A stretch of DNA of 64,000 nucleotides from Hirudinaria manillensis (GCA_034509925.1 CM067526.1:10521629-10585628), one strand, 5' to 3'. Shown: positions 1-19,662, counted from the first letter of the stretch. The notes: generated by a model from the letters alone, not told the origin. Made by a program: numbers and translations.

Positions 1-438
1 ACAAAAGTATGGAATAATTATGTTCAGAAATATTTTTATCTTACTTTGATAATGTTCATGACAAAAGTATGGAATATCTTGTTCAGTTTAGAACTTTTAA
101 ACACTGACAGATGACCAAAATCGTGCTGACTCCAACCAGCTTCAGCCTAACCATGCAATCAGTTAAATAATTAATAATTAATTAAGTCAAATGATTATTT
201 GGCAGTTATATTGATCGAACGACGTAAATATTCACGACGGAAGACAAATTAAACATTCATGACGACACTGCAATGAAAGTATAATCGCTGCAGTTCAACC
301 TGCATGTCACAACAAGTACTCCTCGAATGAGCATGACTCAGCAATTAATATACAATTAACATAAAAACAATTATGCAGAACAAATTTTAACAATACATGT
401 GGAATATTATCAACAAACAAGTCCAATCAGCAGCCTAC
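1..438. other. Probable desaturase intron
   Basis: This stretch follows the exon-3 donor at 438 on the minus strand and shows no exon I can support. A 15-16 base sequence beginning acaaaagtatggaat occurs at 1 and again at 61, a small imperfect 60 bp tandem repeat. Confidence 0.5.
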
Positions 439-1567
439 CTGAACAATGGTGTAAAAGAGAACAGATAAGCAAGTAGGAATCCAGCCAGTTCCATAATAAT
501 AGAGCACTAAGTAGGCCAGGACTTCAAAAAAGATGAGGTGTCCAATGATGAAAGTGTAAAAACACTTGCTCGGAATGAATAAACCCTGATTATCATAAAA
601 ATGATAAACTTTATTTCAAACTTGAGTTCAGTTTGTCATCTTGCCAACAACAGTTGTTGCTTTGTTGTGTGAATGTCGCCATCAAAATTATAATCATTAT
701 AAATTGATTTCAACCAATTAATCTGCTTTGCCTCAGTCTCAACAATATTTTCCAAACACGCAAACCATTTTATCAGCCGTTTTCCTGAGTTCTTCAAAAT
801 CTTTTTTTATATCCTCATCTTTGATTTTCTCTGGAGGACTTGGTCCAACTGCACCCATATAGAGAGGTGCCATATACTTTGAAACCTTCAGTTTGTCCTT
901 ATGAAACTCTCTGAAAGCTTCCTAATTAAAATGAGGCAATGTTTGTGTTATACATAAAATGCTGACAGACATAGTTAATGCAAAAAATGATGAAAAAAAT
1001 TACGTGAGTAGTTTCCTAGTGACTTATTGATTAAATGTATACATGTGGACATGACATGAGATCAAATAAATTTGTTCAACATCACAATATTGAGGTTAAC
1101 ATAATAATATATCCATTCTTAAAACATTCACAAATTCTAATTTGAAGTTAGAACAATGTAATTTAATGAAATTAGAAAAGTATAATTTTCTCTATAGTGA
1201 AAGTGATACATAGAATTTATTAAGCAATTTCAGTTCTTTAAGAAACTAGATTAATTAATTTTTTTTATCAAACTACATACAAACTACAACATTTGAAATA
1301 ATTTAAGTTTAAACCATGGGTCCAAACTTTCCTATCTTTCTCATCTCTCATCAAACTGTCAAAAACACCATATTGAAATTTGATCACACTCACAGTTGCA
1401 TCTTGTCCAGCATAATGGCCCATGATAGCAGACCCACCAGGATGCTTTTTACTCCAATTTGTCACATTGTAGACTTGATTTTCAATGACAACCCATCTGT
1501 CTGTCCTTGTATTGTGCTTTTTAACTTCCTCCCATGTAATTTCTTGAGCGTTTTCCTCCTTGCACAT
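439..1567 (-). CDS. Front-end fatty acid desaturase (FADS1/2-like), 5' part only
   Basis: Three coding exons fit in phase: complement(1394..1567), complement(766..921) and complement(439..585), giving 159 residues before the gene leaves the window on the left. Residues 1-58 and the start of exon 2 form a cytochrome b5 domain, with the heme motif HPGG at residues 42-45 and a second histidine in EFHKD. Exon 2 ends in a conserved linker (LRKTADKM). Exon 3 holds the first membrane segments with YYYGTGWIPT, which in this family precedes the first histidine box. The family inserts double bonds between an existing one and the carboxyl end of acyl-CoAs in the endoplasmic reticulum. The three desaturase histidine boxes must lie beyond the left edge, so substrate (delta-5 or delta-6) cannot be judged. 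Donors are GTGAGT, GTTTGC and GTAGGC; all junctions are phase 0. The start is the first in-frame ATG. Confidence 0.9.
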
Positions 1568-2436
1568 TTTGTTGTTTCAGAGTATACTCTGCTGATGATA
1601 AAAAAAGAGGTAAATTTCTTGTATTTTTAAAACTCGAACATAACATTAAAACCTCGATCGAAAAAGTATCAACTACGGACATCGATCAATATTAAGCATC
1701 AATTATTCAGACACAACTTTCGATTCAGCTTAGCAACTGTTTTAATGTTATTATTTTAATTCGGCTCGACACATTACATCGAAATCCATATTCTAAATCG
1801 TTAATCACTTTAAAGATTCTCAGGCGATAAACGCCTTTATCTTTTAAGGTCAGCATAAAACCGAACCTTATCACGAAACGTGTGGCAGATTTAATGCAAT
1901 CGTTCACAAATTTAACCACCTAATCCTAAAAGGCAAAAACCAACTCCTAAATCCTACATCGACTAAGGATCGATCAGCAGATACCCGCAAATGTTGCAGA
2001 CAAACAAGATACGAATGACAATCGACCACCTAAATGATTTTGCTACAACACAAATTATCTGTCGCAAACACCAACCTGTCTGCAGCACACTTAATTACAA
2101 CTGGAAAACGACTGCGAAACAAAGCCGGTCGGACTCAATAAGGCCAGCCGCTTAGTACAAAGAGTACCGACGTCAGCTATTATAAAATTAAAATTAATAT
2201 CATTTAAAACAGATTATTATATTATATAATTTCATGTAAAAAATGCAAAAATCAAAGTTAGATGTTTGCAATTAAATTAAGATGTAATTTTCAATATATT
2301 AATGTTTAATTGATTTAATTGATTTAAAAAAATGATTAACGCAAGACCATATTGTTATTCATCTTACCATCACGCGATACCGCACCACTAGGCGTCACAA
2401 AATGGCTCACTTTGATAGAGTGGTTTCGTCATTGTT
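1568..2436. other. Divergent intergenic region between desaturase and kinase-like gene
   Basis: No coding exon was recognised in these 869 bp. The two flanking genes point away from each other, so both promoters should lie here. There is a short TATA-like run at 2179-2190 (attataaaatt), but no promoter element stands out enough to be called. Confidence 0.4.
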
Positions 2437-4257
2437 TTGGTTTTTTGGATGGACATGAGCGTTTCCGGAAAAGCTTTCTATGCAAGCGTCACTTTGGGAA
2501 ATTTCACTGTTTTGGGGGTTTTGCACAGAGGCAACGACTTGGCAAATGTAATTTTTCCAACAAGTTTTGTTCAGAGCCCTGATTTGCATGTTTTTTGCAG
2601 ATATTTAAAGCAAAGGCGAAAGAGCAGAGTTTGCATGAGTACTACGTGCTGAAAGTGTTTCCTAAAACCAAACGAGGTGTCGAGACATTTGCCAATGAAA
2701 AGGGAATCTTGAAGGAAATATACCCCGCATTAAATCCTTTCATTGTAGAGCTGAATTGCTTTTTGCAAACACCTGTGAGAATTCGTATTGTTCATAAGAA
2801 TGATGAAATTTGTTTTTACAACTTAACCTTGATAAGGTTATCTAATTAGAAAGTCTCGTGAATCGCTGGTCTGTATGAAAACCCTGGCACAATATCAAAT
2901 AAATGTAAACTTGGTAACGATTTAAGATTGAGTTCGGTTTAAGAGCGCAGAAATATGGCCACTCGTCGAAAGTTTTATTTGCCTTTTCATAGAAACAGAT
3001 TTCGCGATCGTTGATTACAAGTTTGTTTTTAACAATTTATGGCATCCTATCGTTCAAATATATTTATAAAAATTTAACCATTACATCGGATTACATTAGT
3101 AGCGCAAATACAAGTATTTAAAATGGTCGCTGTGAGGTATCTCAATCTGTGTGTTTTAGAAGGGCTTGTTGATCGTATTAGAATATTTAGAAAATGGAAG
3201 CTTGAGAAAGCACCTTGATGTCGAAGGCAAATTTGTAGAAGACCGAGTGGCTTATTATTCTGCTTGCGTATTGTGTGCACTCCAATTTCTCCATTGCTCG
3301 AGGGTCACCCACGGGTTAGAAGTTTTGGGTTTATGATTCGTTCGCAAGGTGTCTCTAAATAGCCTTATTTTGAAAAAGGAGTAATTGGCGCTGAATGTAT
3401 TGCATCCTATCGTTGACCTTGATTACATTATCCACTATCCAAAATAGACTAATTTAATTTATCAATATTTGTTAGTGATGTACACCCTCGAAACATGATG
3501 TTGGATAGAAATGGGAAAGTAAAGCTCATTGACTTTGGAAGGAGCCAACTTTGTTTAGGCGTTTCAGTCTTTGGGACGCCTAATTACTACTCAGATTTAC
3601 GTCAACTTGGTCTCAGCATCTACGAAATGCTATCTGGGCAAGTACGTCGCGAATTTCTCATCATTAATCATAATCGTGTAATGTAATCGCCTTTCTTTGC
3701 CGAGTTTTATTGTTGAAGATGGTAATGTACCCTGACATGAAATTGATCAAGGAGGAGAATTTAAGCGGAAAAGCACTAAAGTTAATCGAAAACGTCAGCT
3801 TTAGATTTGAATCCTACTTGAATTTGGACGATTAATTTTGTTTAAAAAGTATATTTAACAGCTTATTGAACTCGAAAATACAAACAGTCCAGAAGATGAC
3901 AAGGGTTTTCTTTCTTCAACTTTTTTTAAGGTTTTTATATAGTTATACCATTTCTTCGATTTTTTTTTACCATGAAAGGACATCTACAGGCTATTAATAT
4001 TAAACAACTGGAGAAAGGCTCATTGACACCTTATAAATTTAATAAACAACCCGAAACGTTGTTGGAAGTATGTCACAATTTTCTTTTAAATCTAAAGATA
4101 TTGTGAAATGTCATTATTAATAACGACTGAATGAATGCCTCAATTACAGTTCAAAGATCTAGAGTTCGACTTTTCAGAAGAAGCTCTGGTCAAAAATACT
4201 GGATTTGATGATTTGCCTCTAGTCGAATGCATTTTCATAAACGATGACACCGGCTAA
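2437..4257 (+). CDS. AGC-family protein-kinase-like gene, divergent, possibly a pseudogene
   Basis: Eight exons can be followed: 2437..2547, 2601..2774, 3160..3303, 3476..3641, 3719..3793, 3862..3904, 3979..4067 and 4150..4257. Exon 1 ends in a glycine-loop remnant (VLHRGNDLAN). Exon 2 has the VAIK-like lysine (VLKVF) and an alpha-C-like glutamate segment. Exon 3 covers the hinge (LEYLENGSL) and alpha-E (CALQFLH). Exon 4 has a catalytic-loop remnant (SDVHPRNMMLD) and an intact DFG (KLIDFG), then GTPNYYSDLRQLG, in which the APE motif and about 12 residues are missing. Exons 5-8 match the C-lobe end and the AGC C-terminal tail (INIKQLEKGSLTPYKF). The exon 3/4 junction does not fit: exon 3 ends in phase 0 but exon 4 needs two leading bases, and the residues expected just before the catalytic Asp are absent. 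It may be a pseudokinase, a pseudogene, or hold a missed micro-exon or sequencing error. AATAAA follows at 4275-4280. Confidence 0.6.
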
Positions 4258-4274
4258 TCGTTCAGCTTCTTGCG

Positions 4275-4280
4275 AATAAA
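4275..4280 (+). promoter_or_regulatory. AATAAA poly(A) signal of the kinase-like gene
   Basis: AATAAA lies 18 bp after the TAA stop of the kinase-like gene, in the 38 bp gap before the convergent Sox stop codon. Cleavage 10-30 bases downstream would put the kinase 3' end inside the antisense of the Sox coding region. Confidence 0.5.
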
Positions 4281-4295
4281 TAATTCTGTAATTTG

Positions 4296-5330
4296 TCAGA
4301 TCTCTGTCATCTGATTCTCAGATTGTTCCTCGCGAGCAATAGAAGAATTCAATTCTGGATCTTTGGGCCATGGATGGGGATGTAGAAATTGGAACATTCT
4401 ATTGAAAGGACCGAACAAACCGTCGTATGGTATTAACTTGCGCTGATCGAATTTTTGCGTTTCATTGAGGAACAAATGGACCGACGGATGCGGCAAGCTA
4501 TTTAGATTTTCAATCAAATTCCCTGATGAAAATCTGAAATTACTCATCTGAGTTTCCTGCCACCTGGTTAACCAAGAGCGAAACATTGTCAGAGAATTGG
4601 CGTTATAACCGCTTTCTGAAGACGACAGATACCCGAAAGGAGGGTTGTAATATGGTAGAGAACGTGGTGGTAGTCTCCCTTCTTGTCTGAAAGCCAGTTG
4701 ATGGATGAGCGAAAGGTGATTTTTATCCTCTAGATTTGGAGGGGCTAGGGGCATGACTTTTGGAACAAAGTGAGGTAAGATAAGATTTGAATAGGCCAAG
4801 CTGAAGGGATATTCAGATTCCTCCTTTGGCAGTCCGGCTGATACTTTAGGGTTCAAGTGTTGAATTGGAATGTTGTACGGAGGCTGATGTAATGTCAGTG
4901 AAGTTTCAATAGGGCGATGTCCACTTACCATCGAATAAGTTGGAGGTGAATCGGGCTTGATAGAGTGTTGAATAGAAGTAGTTTGCTGTTTAGTCTTTCT
5001 CTTAGGTCTGTACTTGTAATCTGGATAGATTCTCATGTGGAGGGCTCTAAGTCGTTTTGCTTCATCAATGAATGGCTTTTTGTCATCTTCTGTTAACAGT
5101 TTCCATTCAACACCAAGTCGTTTCGATATTTCCGAGTTGTGCATTTTCGGGTTTTCTATTGCCATTTTTCTTCTTTGACCTCTTGACCAAACCATGAAAG
5201 CATTCATGGGTCTTTTGACGTGGATGATTGAATTCGTACCCACTTTTGAAATCAAGAATCTGTTCGGAGGCTTAAAAGCGTGTGCTTCTCCAGCATAGTT
5301 CTGATTGTTAGTGTTTGCAAAATGAATCAT
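4296..5330 (-). CDS. SoxB-group HMG-box transcription factor, intronless
   Basis: A single open frame of 344 residues starts at the ATG at 5330; a GTG two codons upstream is ignored. An HMG box occupies about residues 37-115: [20 protein letters not shown], then [32 protein letters not shown] and [12 protein letters not shown]. The RPMNAFMVW core is the Sox signature, and the basic tail after PDYKYRP is typical of SoxB (Sox1/2/3/14/21). Sox proteins bind the DNA minor groove and bend it; SoxB members act in neural and embryonic patterning. The remaining 220 residues are rich in Pro, Ser and Leu, and I see no other known domain. Lack of introns is usual for SoxB genes. The gene converges on the kinase-like gene, with 38 bp between the two stop codons. 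B1 versus B2 cannot be decided by eye. Confidence 0.92.
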   Translation of the reverse strand: MIHFANTNNQNYAGEAHAFKPPNRFLISKVGTNSIIHVKRPMNAFMVWSRGQRRKMAIENPKMHNSEISKRLGVEWKLLTEDDKKPFIDEAKRLRALHMRIYPDYKYRPKRKTKQQTTSIQHSIKPDSPPTYSMVSGHRPIETSLTLHQPPYNIPIQHLNPKVSAGLPKEESEYPFSLAYSNLILPHFVPKVMPLAPPNLEDKNHLSLIHQLAFRQEGRLPPRSLPYYNPPFGYLSSSESGYNANSLTMFRSWLTRWQETQMSNFRFSSGNLIENLNSLPHPSVHLFLNETQKFDQRKLIPYDGLFGPFNRMFQFLHPHPWPKDPELNSSIAREEQSENQMTEI

Positions 5331-5877
5331 TTTCACAATAGCTTTAGGTAGATTACATAAATTTGGTGCTACGAAAATGTGTAAGTTTCCTTTTGAAAGT
5401 CTGTCGAGAATCTTTTTTTATAATTTAGGAAAATCGCATCCTGACAAATGAAGTGTTTTTGTGACCATTCCAAACCGGAGACTCCGCCTCCTTCGGTTCT
5501 GATTCGTCCGTGGTCAACATTGGTGAAGCTGGGAAAAGGAGTGCCAGTTTACAACAGCTAAAGCACCTCCTTGATGCATTTTGTCCCATTTAGTAATTTT
5601 GTTGGATTCAAAATCTAATCGAAGCTCCGATGCATCTTATTTTCAACAAAGACACTTTCACAAATTCAATTGAAAATCTAAATATTTTTAAAGCTAAGTT
5701 TTTATCCTACCATTTTAAGAACTTCAAACTAAAGTGGCTTTCAAAATAATTATTAAAAGAACATTTAATCTTTTACTGCGAATAAACAAATTAACACCAT
5801 CATAGTCAAAAGAAGATATAATTAAACGATAAATTTTAAAATAGTAATTAATCTATTTAAAAAAGATCCTCTTTTAT

Positions 5878-6118
5878 TCAATCAGCGCTTGCCTGGGTCG
5901 TCTTGAACAGCGTCACAACAAATCCTCGGTGTTTTTGATTGAATAGGGGGCAAATTGAATAAGGCACGGAAGCTTGATATTGAGTTATTTCGGTCCAAAC
6001 GAATATCTGAATAGCGTTCTGGCTAATAAATAGCATTTTCTGGTCGTGACTGTAAACAAGGACCTCTAACACCGGAGACACTGACCACTCGATAGTTCCG
6101 TTGTGAAAGCGAACAATT
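5878..6118 (-). CDS. Orphan terminal exon of an unidentified gene
   Basis: A 79-residue frame begins after an AG acceptor (aaaatag at 6119 and above) and ends in TGA. The stop overlaps an AATAAA at complement(5872..5877), which supports a real 3' end. The peptide starts IVRFHNGTIEWSVSPVLEVL, is rich in aromatic and beta-branched residues, and suggests beta-strands, perhaps of a repeat-propeller protein. I do not recognise the family. I found no convincing upstream exon on the minus strand between 6119 and 6790, so the rest of the gene is unplaced or lost. Confidence 0.4.
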
Positions 6119-6559
6119 CTATTTTAGTTTCTTTTGGTTCCCCGCGGATAAAATATTAATTTGTTTCTTCATAGCCTAAATAATTAATCGAGTTGGAGAT
6201 TATACAAATTTTTCTTAGCTGAGTACAATTCTACGTATTTTTCTTCCGACTAATTAGTAATCACTGGGTCGCCCAATCTTTATTCAATTGTTTCCTTCGA
6301 CGTGTTGTAGTGGCAATTTCTAGACGACACTAATTAACTTCTTCGTTTCACGATATATAAATTATTCGAAACATTATTTATAACTGAGGTGCAACTACGC
6401 AACTGTTGACATTCGGGTATTCTGGAATGGAAGTTCGAGGGTTTTATGACCAATTTAATTAGCTCACTTTTTACATTAGATTTTTTTCAAAATAATATTA
6501 TGGGATTAGGATAAAAGCACCGGGCAAAGTTTATCAAAATGGCTATTAGGGTCAATGTA

Positions 6560-6755
6560 AAACTTGTAATCGTCTAGAATGACAAGACTAAAATTCAGCA
6601 ACAACTCGCTAACAAACTGGAGCGATAGAATTTTTGTAAATGTACTTATTCCATAATAATCTGTTCAGTTGTATTTCTTATTTACTGCTGATAATACATT
6701 CTGCTTTTGACAAAAATCCTTTTTGTCAGGTATTGCCAAGACGTGAGAATTAGCC
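6560..6755 (+). pseudogene. Decayed copy of the 3' end of the 7.4 kb gene
   Basis: At 6574-6630 the plus strand encodes DKTKIQQQLANKLER followed by a TAG. At about 6729-6755 it encodes VLPRREN and a stop. The intact exon at 7404-7526 has RLIEGQELSRKLVSG and ends VLPRHEN plus stop in the same order. The shared ending is clear at the DNA level (tattgccaagacgtgagaat versus tattaccaagacatgagaat). Internal stops and frame changes mark this copy as a relic. Confidence 0.45.
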
Positions 6756-6952
6756 GTCTCAATACGTCCTAATCTGATCTCGACTATCGATGTGATCACA
6801 TTACGTTACGTGCAATTCCAGGTTGTGAATGTCCAAATGAAAATGTCACTCGACCCCTGCCTTTCGTGTCAGCTTTTTCCAAGTGGTCGAATTGGACGCC
6901 ATCTTTTCTTCTTGCGTGATGGTAATTTGAGATCACCTTCGGTTGAATTCTT

Positions 6953-7526
6953 TGATCCAATAAGAAGGGCCAACAACGTCGGCGCAAAATATGCTTCTGT
7001 CAACTCCTCAATTTTCAACGCAATTGCCGCAAAAATTACTCTTCTCCCGGTTTAATTACACCGACATTCGAATTGGGCTCATTTGAAAATCTCCTTAAAA
7101 CGATAGCTCTTAAGGTGAGCAATTTGCCAGTCAGCAATTTTGGGAAAATATATAATTTACTGACATTTTCGAGTTATCAGTTTTTACAGAAAAAAATAAA
7201 ACGCATTTGGACAGTCGAGCAGCTTTTGAGTTTGGTATCTGACATTCTTTTTTATCGCGAAAAACTAAGATTGAACCTGATTTTGAACTCTTCCCGCCGA
7301 TTCCACCCAATGAAGGTACAAAACTGGTCTTACAGTCAATCTGTGAAAGATATTTGATACCAGCATATAAGTAGGTTACCGAAGTTTGAAAATATTTGCT
7401 GAGAAAGGAAAGGCGTCGCTTGATCGAGGGACAAGAATTATCAAGGAAACTAGTCAGTGGCCAATATCTAGAACACTTTGGCACACATATTGTGGAATGC
7501 GTATTACCAAGACATGAGAATTAATG
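6953..7526 (+). CDS. Unidentified multi-exon gene, 3' part, possibly frameshifted
   Basis: Three exons join in phase: one ending at about 7113 (…FELGSFENLLKTIALK, donor GTGAGC), one at about 7271..7370 (IEPDFELFPPIPPNEG to YLIPAY, donor GTAGGT), and one at 7404..7526 ending VLPRHEN and TAA. The last intron, 7371-7403, is only 33 bp but has a proper GT and AG and keeps the frame. The product is hydrophilic and charged near the end (KKERRRLIEGQELSRK). Upstream, around 6985-7060, a second frame reads MLLSTPQFSTQLPQKLLFSR and looks just as protein-like, so a one-base indel may separate two pieces of one exon. I do not recognise the family. A decayed copy of the last exon lies about 0.8 kb upstream. 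Confidence 0.4.
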
Positions 7527-8290
7527 CTGTGATGCTGTAATCAGACTTATAACCACTACCCTCTTTTCAAGCACCAATATCACTACTTTATATTCCGATG
7601 CTTGTTACTCAATACCCAGTACTACAAGTCTGGCCAGAATCCAGGCAAATGCAGCATTGAAAGATCAAATCTCACTAGGTCTAACTTTTTTTCTGCACAC
7701 AGAAGTAACATGACCCCCTACCCCTTTGAGATGTCCTCAAATATGTCTGAGATCTTTTGGATTACACTAATTTAATAACGTAAAAGATTATTTTTAACTT
7801 TCGGATTTGAGGAGAAAACCTGCATTTTCAAACAAATGTTTGCCACTATATTTACACGAGTATTTTCAAATGATAAAGTATATGAACAATTGCAATTTGG
7901 CTTATTAACTCTAAAATGTTGACGCGATTCTGATTCACGTATCTATGAATATCAAAATTTGATTAGATCCGAGGCAGTTAAGTTTCTGCAGAATCGACAT
8001 TTTCTCCACTTTTGCATCCAAATTAGTTGCAATTCAACATCATGTCTTGTTACTAATAAAATGATGTATTCATATTTTTAATATTAATATTAATATTGAC
8101 TTAATATAGTAAAAATTTAGTAATTTTGAACTTTCGTGAGAATGCCGTCCAAAGAACTAAGAAAATACTTGAGAAAATACTATGAAAGGTTCGTAAAATG
8201 GTCATCAAGAGAGCTCCCAATCTGGCATTGTTTCATGACAACCCTAAGCAACTAGAAGTCAGCGCCCCAACAAATTTCTAAAATTATTTG
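7527..8290. other. No gene seen
   Basis: A/T-rich sequence without supportable exons. A short plus-strand stretch at about 8140-8240 (NAVQRTKKILEKIL and KMVIKRAPNLALFHDNPKQL) may belong to the transposase relic that follows, but its frames are broken. Confidence 0.3.
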
Positions 8291-8580
8291 ACATGACGGA
8301 CGTAGCTGACAAAAGAACGCACGTAGAGAAGGATGAGGTCAATAAATACATGCCTGTATGTGGGACTGGTCGGCATTGACAATTTTGACTTCCTCGTATT
8401 GTGGAGGAAATCACAAGAGTAAGAGATGTCTTTCGACTTGCATGGAAATTTGTGGCAATCCTGGCAACGAACTGTAGCAGAAAGAGAAATTTCAGTAATG
8501 CAGAATCCATCCATAGTGAATGGAGAACCAATTTAACTCCAGAAACAGTTGAATGCACTACCACTTCTGCATTGTAGTAA
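8291..8580 (+). pseudogene. hAT-superfamily transposase, C-terminal dimerisation region, decayed
   Basis: In three plus-strand frames, broken by stops and frameshifts, the sequence gives DEVNKYMP, then FDFLVLWRKSQE, then VRDVFRLAWKFVAILATNCS and RNFSNAES…RTNLTPETVE. This is the order of the hAT C-terminal (hATC) domain: a D-x-L-x-W-W-like motif, a run leading to the IPATS-x2-S-E-R-x-FS motif (here LATNCSRKRNFS), and the R-x-x-L-x-P-x-x-VE end. These transposases cut and paste DNA elements flanked by 8 bp duplications. No intact frame or clear terminal inverted repeats are visible, so this is a fossil. The minus-strand frames over the same bases are shadows. Confidence 0.7.
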
Positions 8581-9320
8581 TAACGTTTCATAGTTCTAAC
8601 AAACATGATTTTGCACGACAGACCACATAAGTTTAGCGACTATTACGATTTTCTGTGTGATGCATGATTCGAGCAGACTAGGACTGGGCAACAGATTCCA
8701 GATTATATGCAGCTCGCTACTCCCTCAACATGATCACTTTGGTGATCCACCATCTTGTTAAAACCAAGTCGAATTATCAAGACAAGAATTGAGTGTTGAA
8801 CAAGGACACAGCACCTGTTGATGAGAACTGGAGCAGTTTCAAACGAAGTGTCAACAGGGAGACAAATTCCTAACTATGGGAACACAGAGAAAGCAGATTG
8901 TTCCCAAATCAAACATAGAAATAGCTTCACAACCATTTCTAGCATCTGGGCATCAATCAACAGACATGGGGCCATAGGTAACTTTCTAAGAAAGCTCTGA
9001 ACATTATATCTTACAATGAGGCATTCAGTCATTAGAATAGCATTTCAATTGGAAATAATAAAAACAATTCCAGAGCTCATTGATCACAAGAGCTCACATT
9101 GACACTACTGCAATCACAAGCAAAGTTAAAATGAGACAATCAGACTTTTATTTATGATCAAGATTCAGTCCATCCGAAGCACAGTGAAAATGTCTCATTT
9201 GTTGGGCAACAAAGCTAGCAAAAAAAATCTCAAAGCCAGTGACGCCTTATAAAGTGGCCTAATACTACACAACAGGTGTTAAGAGACTAGAAACCATCAA
9301 GCCATCGAGGCTCAGCGGCC
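8581..9320. other. No gene seen (possible transposon 3' flank)
   Basis: No coding exon is supported. A 60-residue plus-strand frame at 8818-9000 has no splice context or recognisable motif. Part of this stretch may be the non-coding end of the hAT relic. Confidence 0.3.
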
Positions 9321-9561
9321 TCACACACACGCGTTTAAAAACAACAGAGCGTTCCTGGCATCTCGCAAGCCGGCATTTCGAGTAGCGGTTTCGTCACTGA
9401 GTAAAGCTATGACTTGAAATAGAAGGATGACATTTACAATTATAGAGGACCCGAGGCCTGGCATTTTTTGCAATTCAACAAACTCAGCTATTTCTAACTC
9501 GGAGCGGAGCTCTCGGACGTTGTGCAAGTCAATATCGGCGGCAGAGTGGCAGCATGCCAAA
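9321..9561 (-). CDS. Candidate terminal exon, unidentified
   Basis: The minus strand is open for about 80 residues after a good acceptor (tatttgcag ending at 9562) up to a TGA at 9321. It includes HNVRELRSELEIAEFVELQK, a hydrophobic stretch (SSIIVNVILLFQVIALLSDE) and NAGLRDARNALLFLNACV. Base composition is more G/C-rich than the flanks. It lies beyond the AATAAA that seems to end AGAP, so it is either a separate gene end, an alternative AGAP terminal exon, or chance. I do not recognise it. Confidence 0.25.
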
Positions 9562-9675
9562 CTGCAAATAAATATCAAATAGCACCACAATGAGCTAATT
9601 GACAGGTGAAAACAACACACTAATGAGAAGCATATACAGACAGGCTCAGATGTGAGATAGGAGAGGGAAGAATTC

Positions 9676-9681
9676 TTTATT
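9676..9681 (-). promoter_or_regulatory. AATAAA poly(A) signal of AGAP
   Basis: AATAAA on the minus strand about 110 bp after the AGAP stop codon. The 3' UTR between contains six ATG repeats (9741-9758, plus-strand reading). Confidence 0.5.
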
Positions 9682-9791
9682 CTGTGACAAAAAAAAAGGT
9701 AAAAAAAAAAGGAGATAGGAAAAAAAATGAGCCCTCGAACATGATGATGATGATGATGAAAACGATGATAAAACAAGTCTGCTTCCTAATA

Positions 9792-18815
<9,024 letters not shown>

Positions 18816-19662
18816 TTTTCAACTAGTTCATAATTTGGTGTCAACAAATTTAAAAGTAACCAAAACTCCTCAAAAATAAACAGTGAATCGAGACACTGGC
18901 CTAAACATTCCTCGCCCTGCGCATGTGCAGCATTGACGCATAAATCTTCACGTATATCTTCTTTAATTTAAATTGGCTTGCCAAATGATTTACATGTTTT
19001 TCAAAATAATTTAATATTTAAGCTTATAACTTTGAGCTTTACAAAATCTATTATCTCCTTACTTTACCAATATCTTATAAACAAAAATATCAAATAAGAT
19101 CGATTGTCTTGACGTTCTAGAAATTCCTGCTATGTTACTAGTTATATGAAATTGAAATACTTGGTGTGCTTTAAACATTTAACCCCTTTTAAGTTTAAAG
19201 AGTCCGTTAAATAAGTTATCCGATTTCACGATTTATTTCCACCTCCCTCCCTCTCAAATTCCACTCGTTTGAATACAAATCAAAAATGGCATTGAGCTAC
19301 CCCTCAAATTTCATAAATCTATTCCAGTGTTGGATGCAAAGGACTTGATCTTGAGATGAGAGTTTTGCCGGACGAGAGTCAAGTGGTCACACTAAGGCTG
19401 AATTCAATGAATGAAGTAAAATAATAATAAAATTTAATTTAAGAAATTTCCATTTTATGATGATGATGCGCATTTCTACAATTTCTTTATAGAAAACAAA
19501 ACGTGTTTTGATATTAATGATTCATTCCCGAAACTTTAAACTATTGATGAGTAATGTTTAATTCAGCACCGACGTCACTTAGCATTGTCAAGAAAGTTTC
19601 AAAATAGCGGCTTGTAGAATGTCAGCTAGTTCTTATTAGTGTCAAATTTGCCTTCGAAATGC
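18816..19662. other. AGAP promoter side and intergenic DNA, no gene seen
   Basis: The region starts just upstream of the AGAP start codon and ends at the stop of the first antistasin-like gene. No exon or clear promoter element was recognised. Confidence 0.4.

Noticed and set aside
3304-3319. A 16 bp intron (gtcacccacgggttag) that would fix the kinase exon 3/4 phase by adding a 29 bp exon
   Set aside because: Too short for spliceosomal removal in any animal I know, and the added residues do not resemble a catalytic loop.
8259-8606. Minus-strand frames of 115 and 76 residues, one cysteine-rich
   Set aside because: They are the antisense of the decayed hATC region, which explains the open stretch better.
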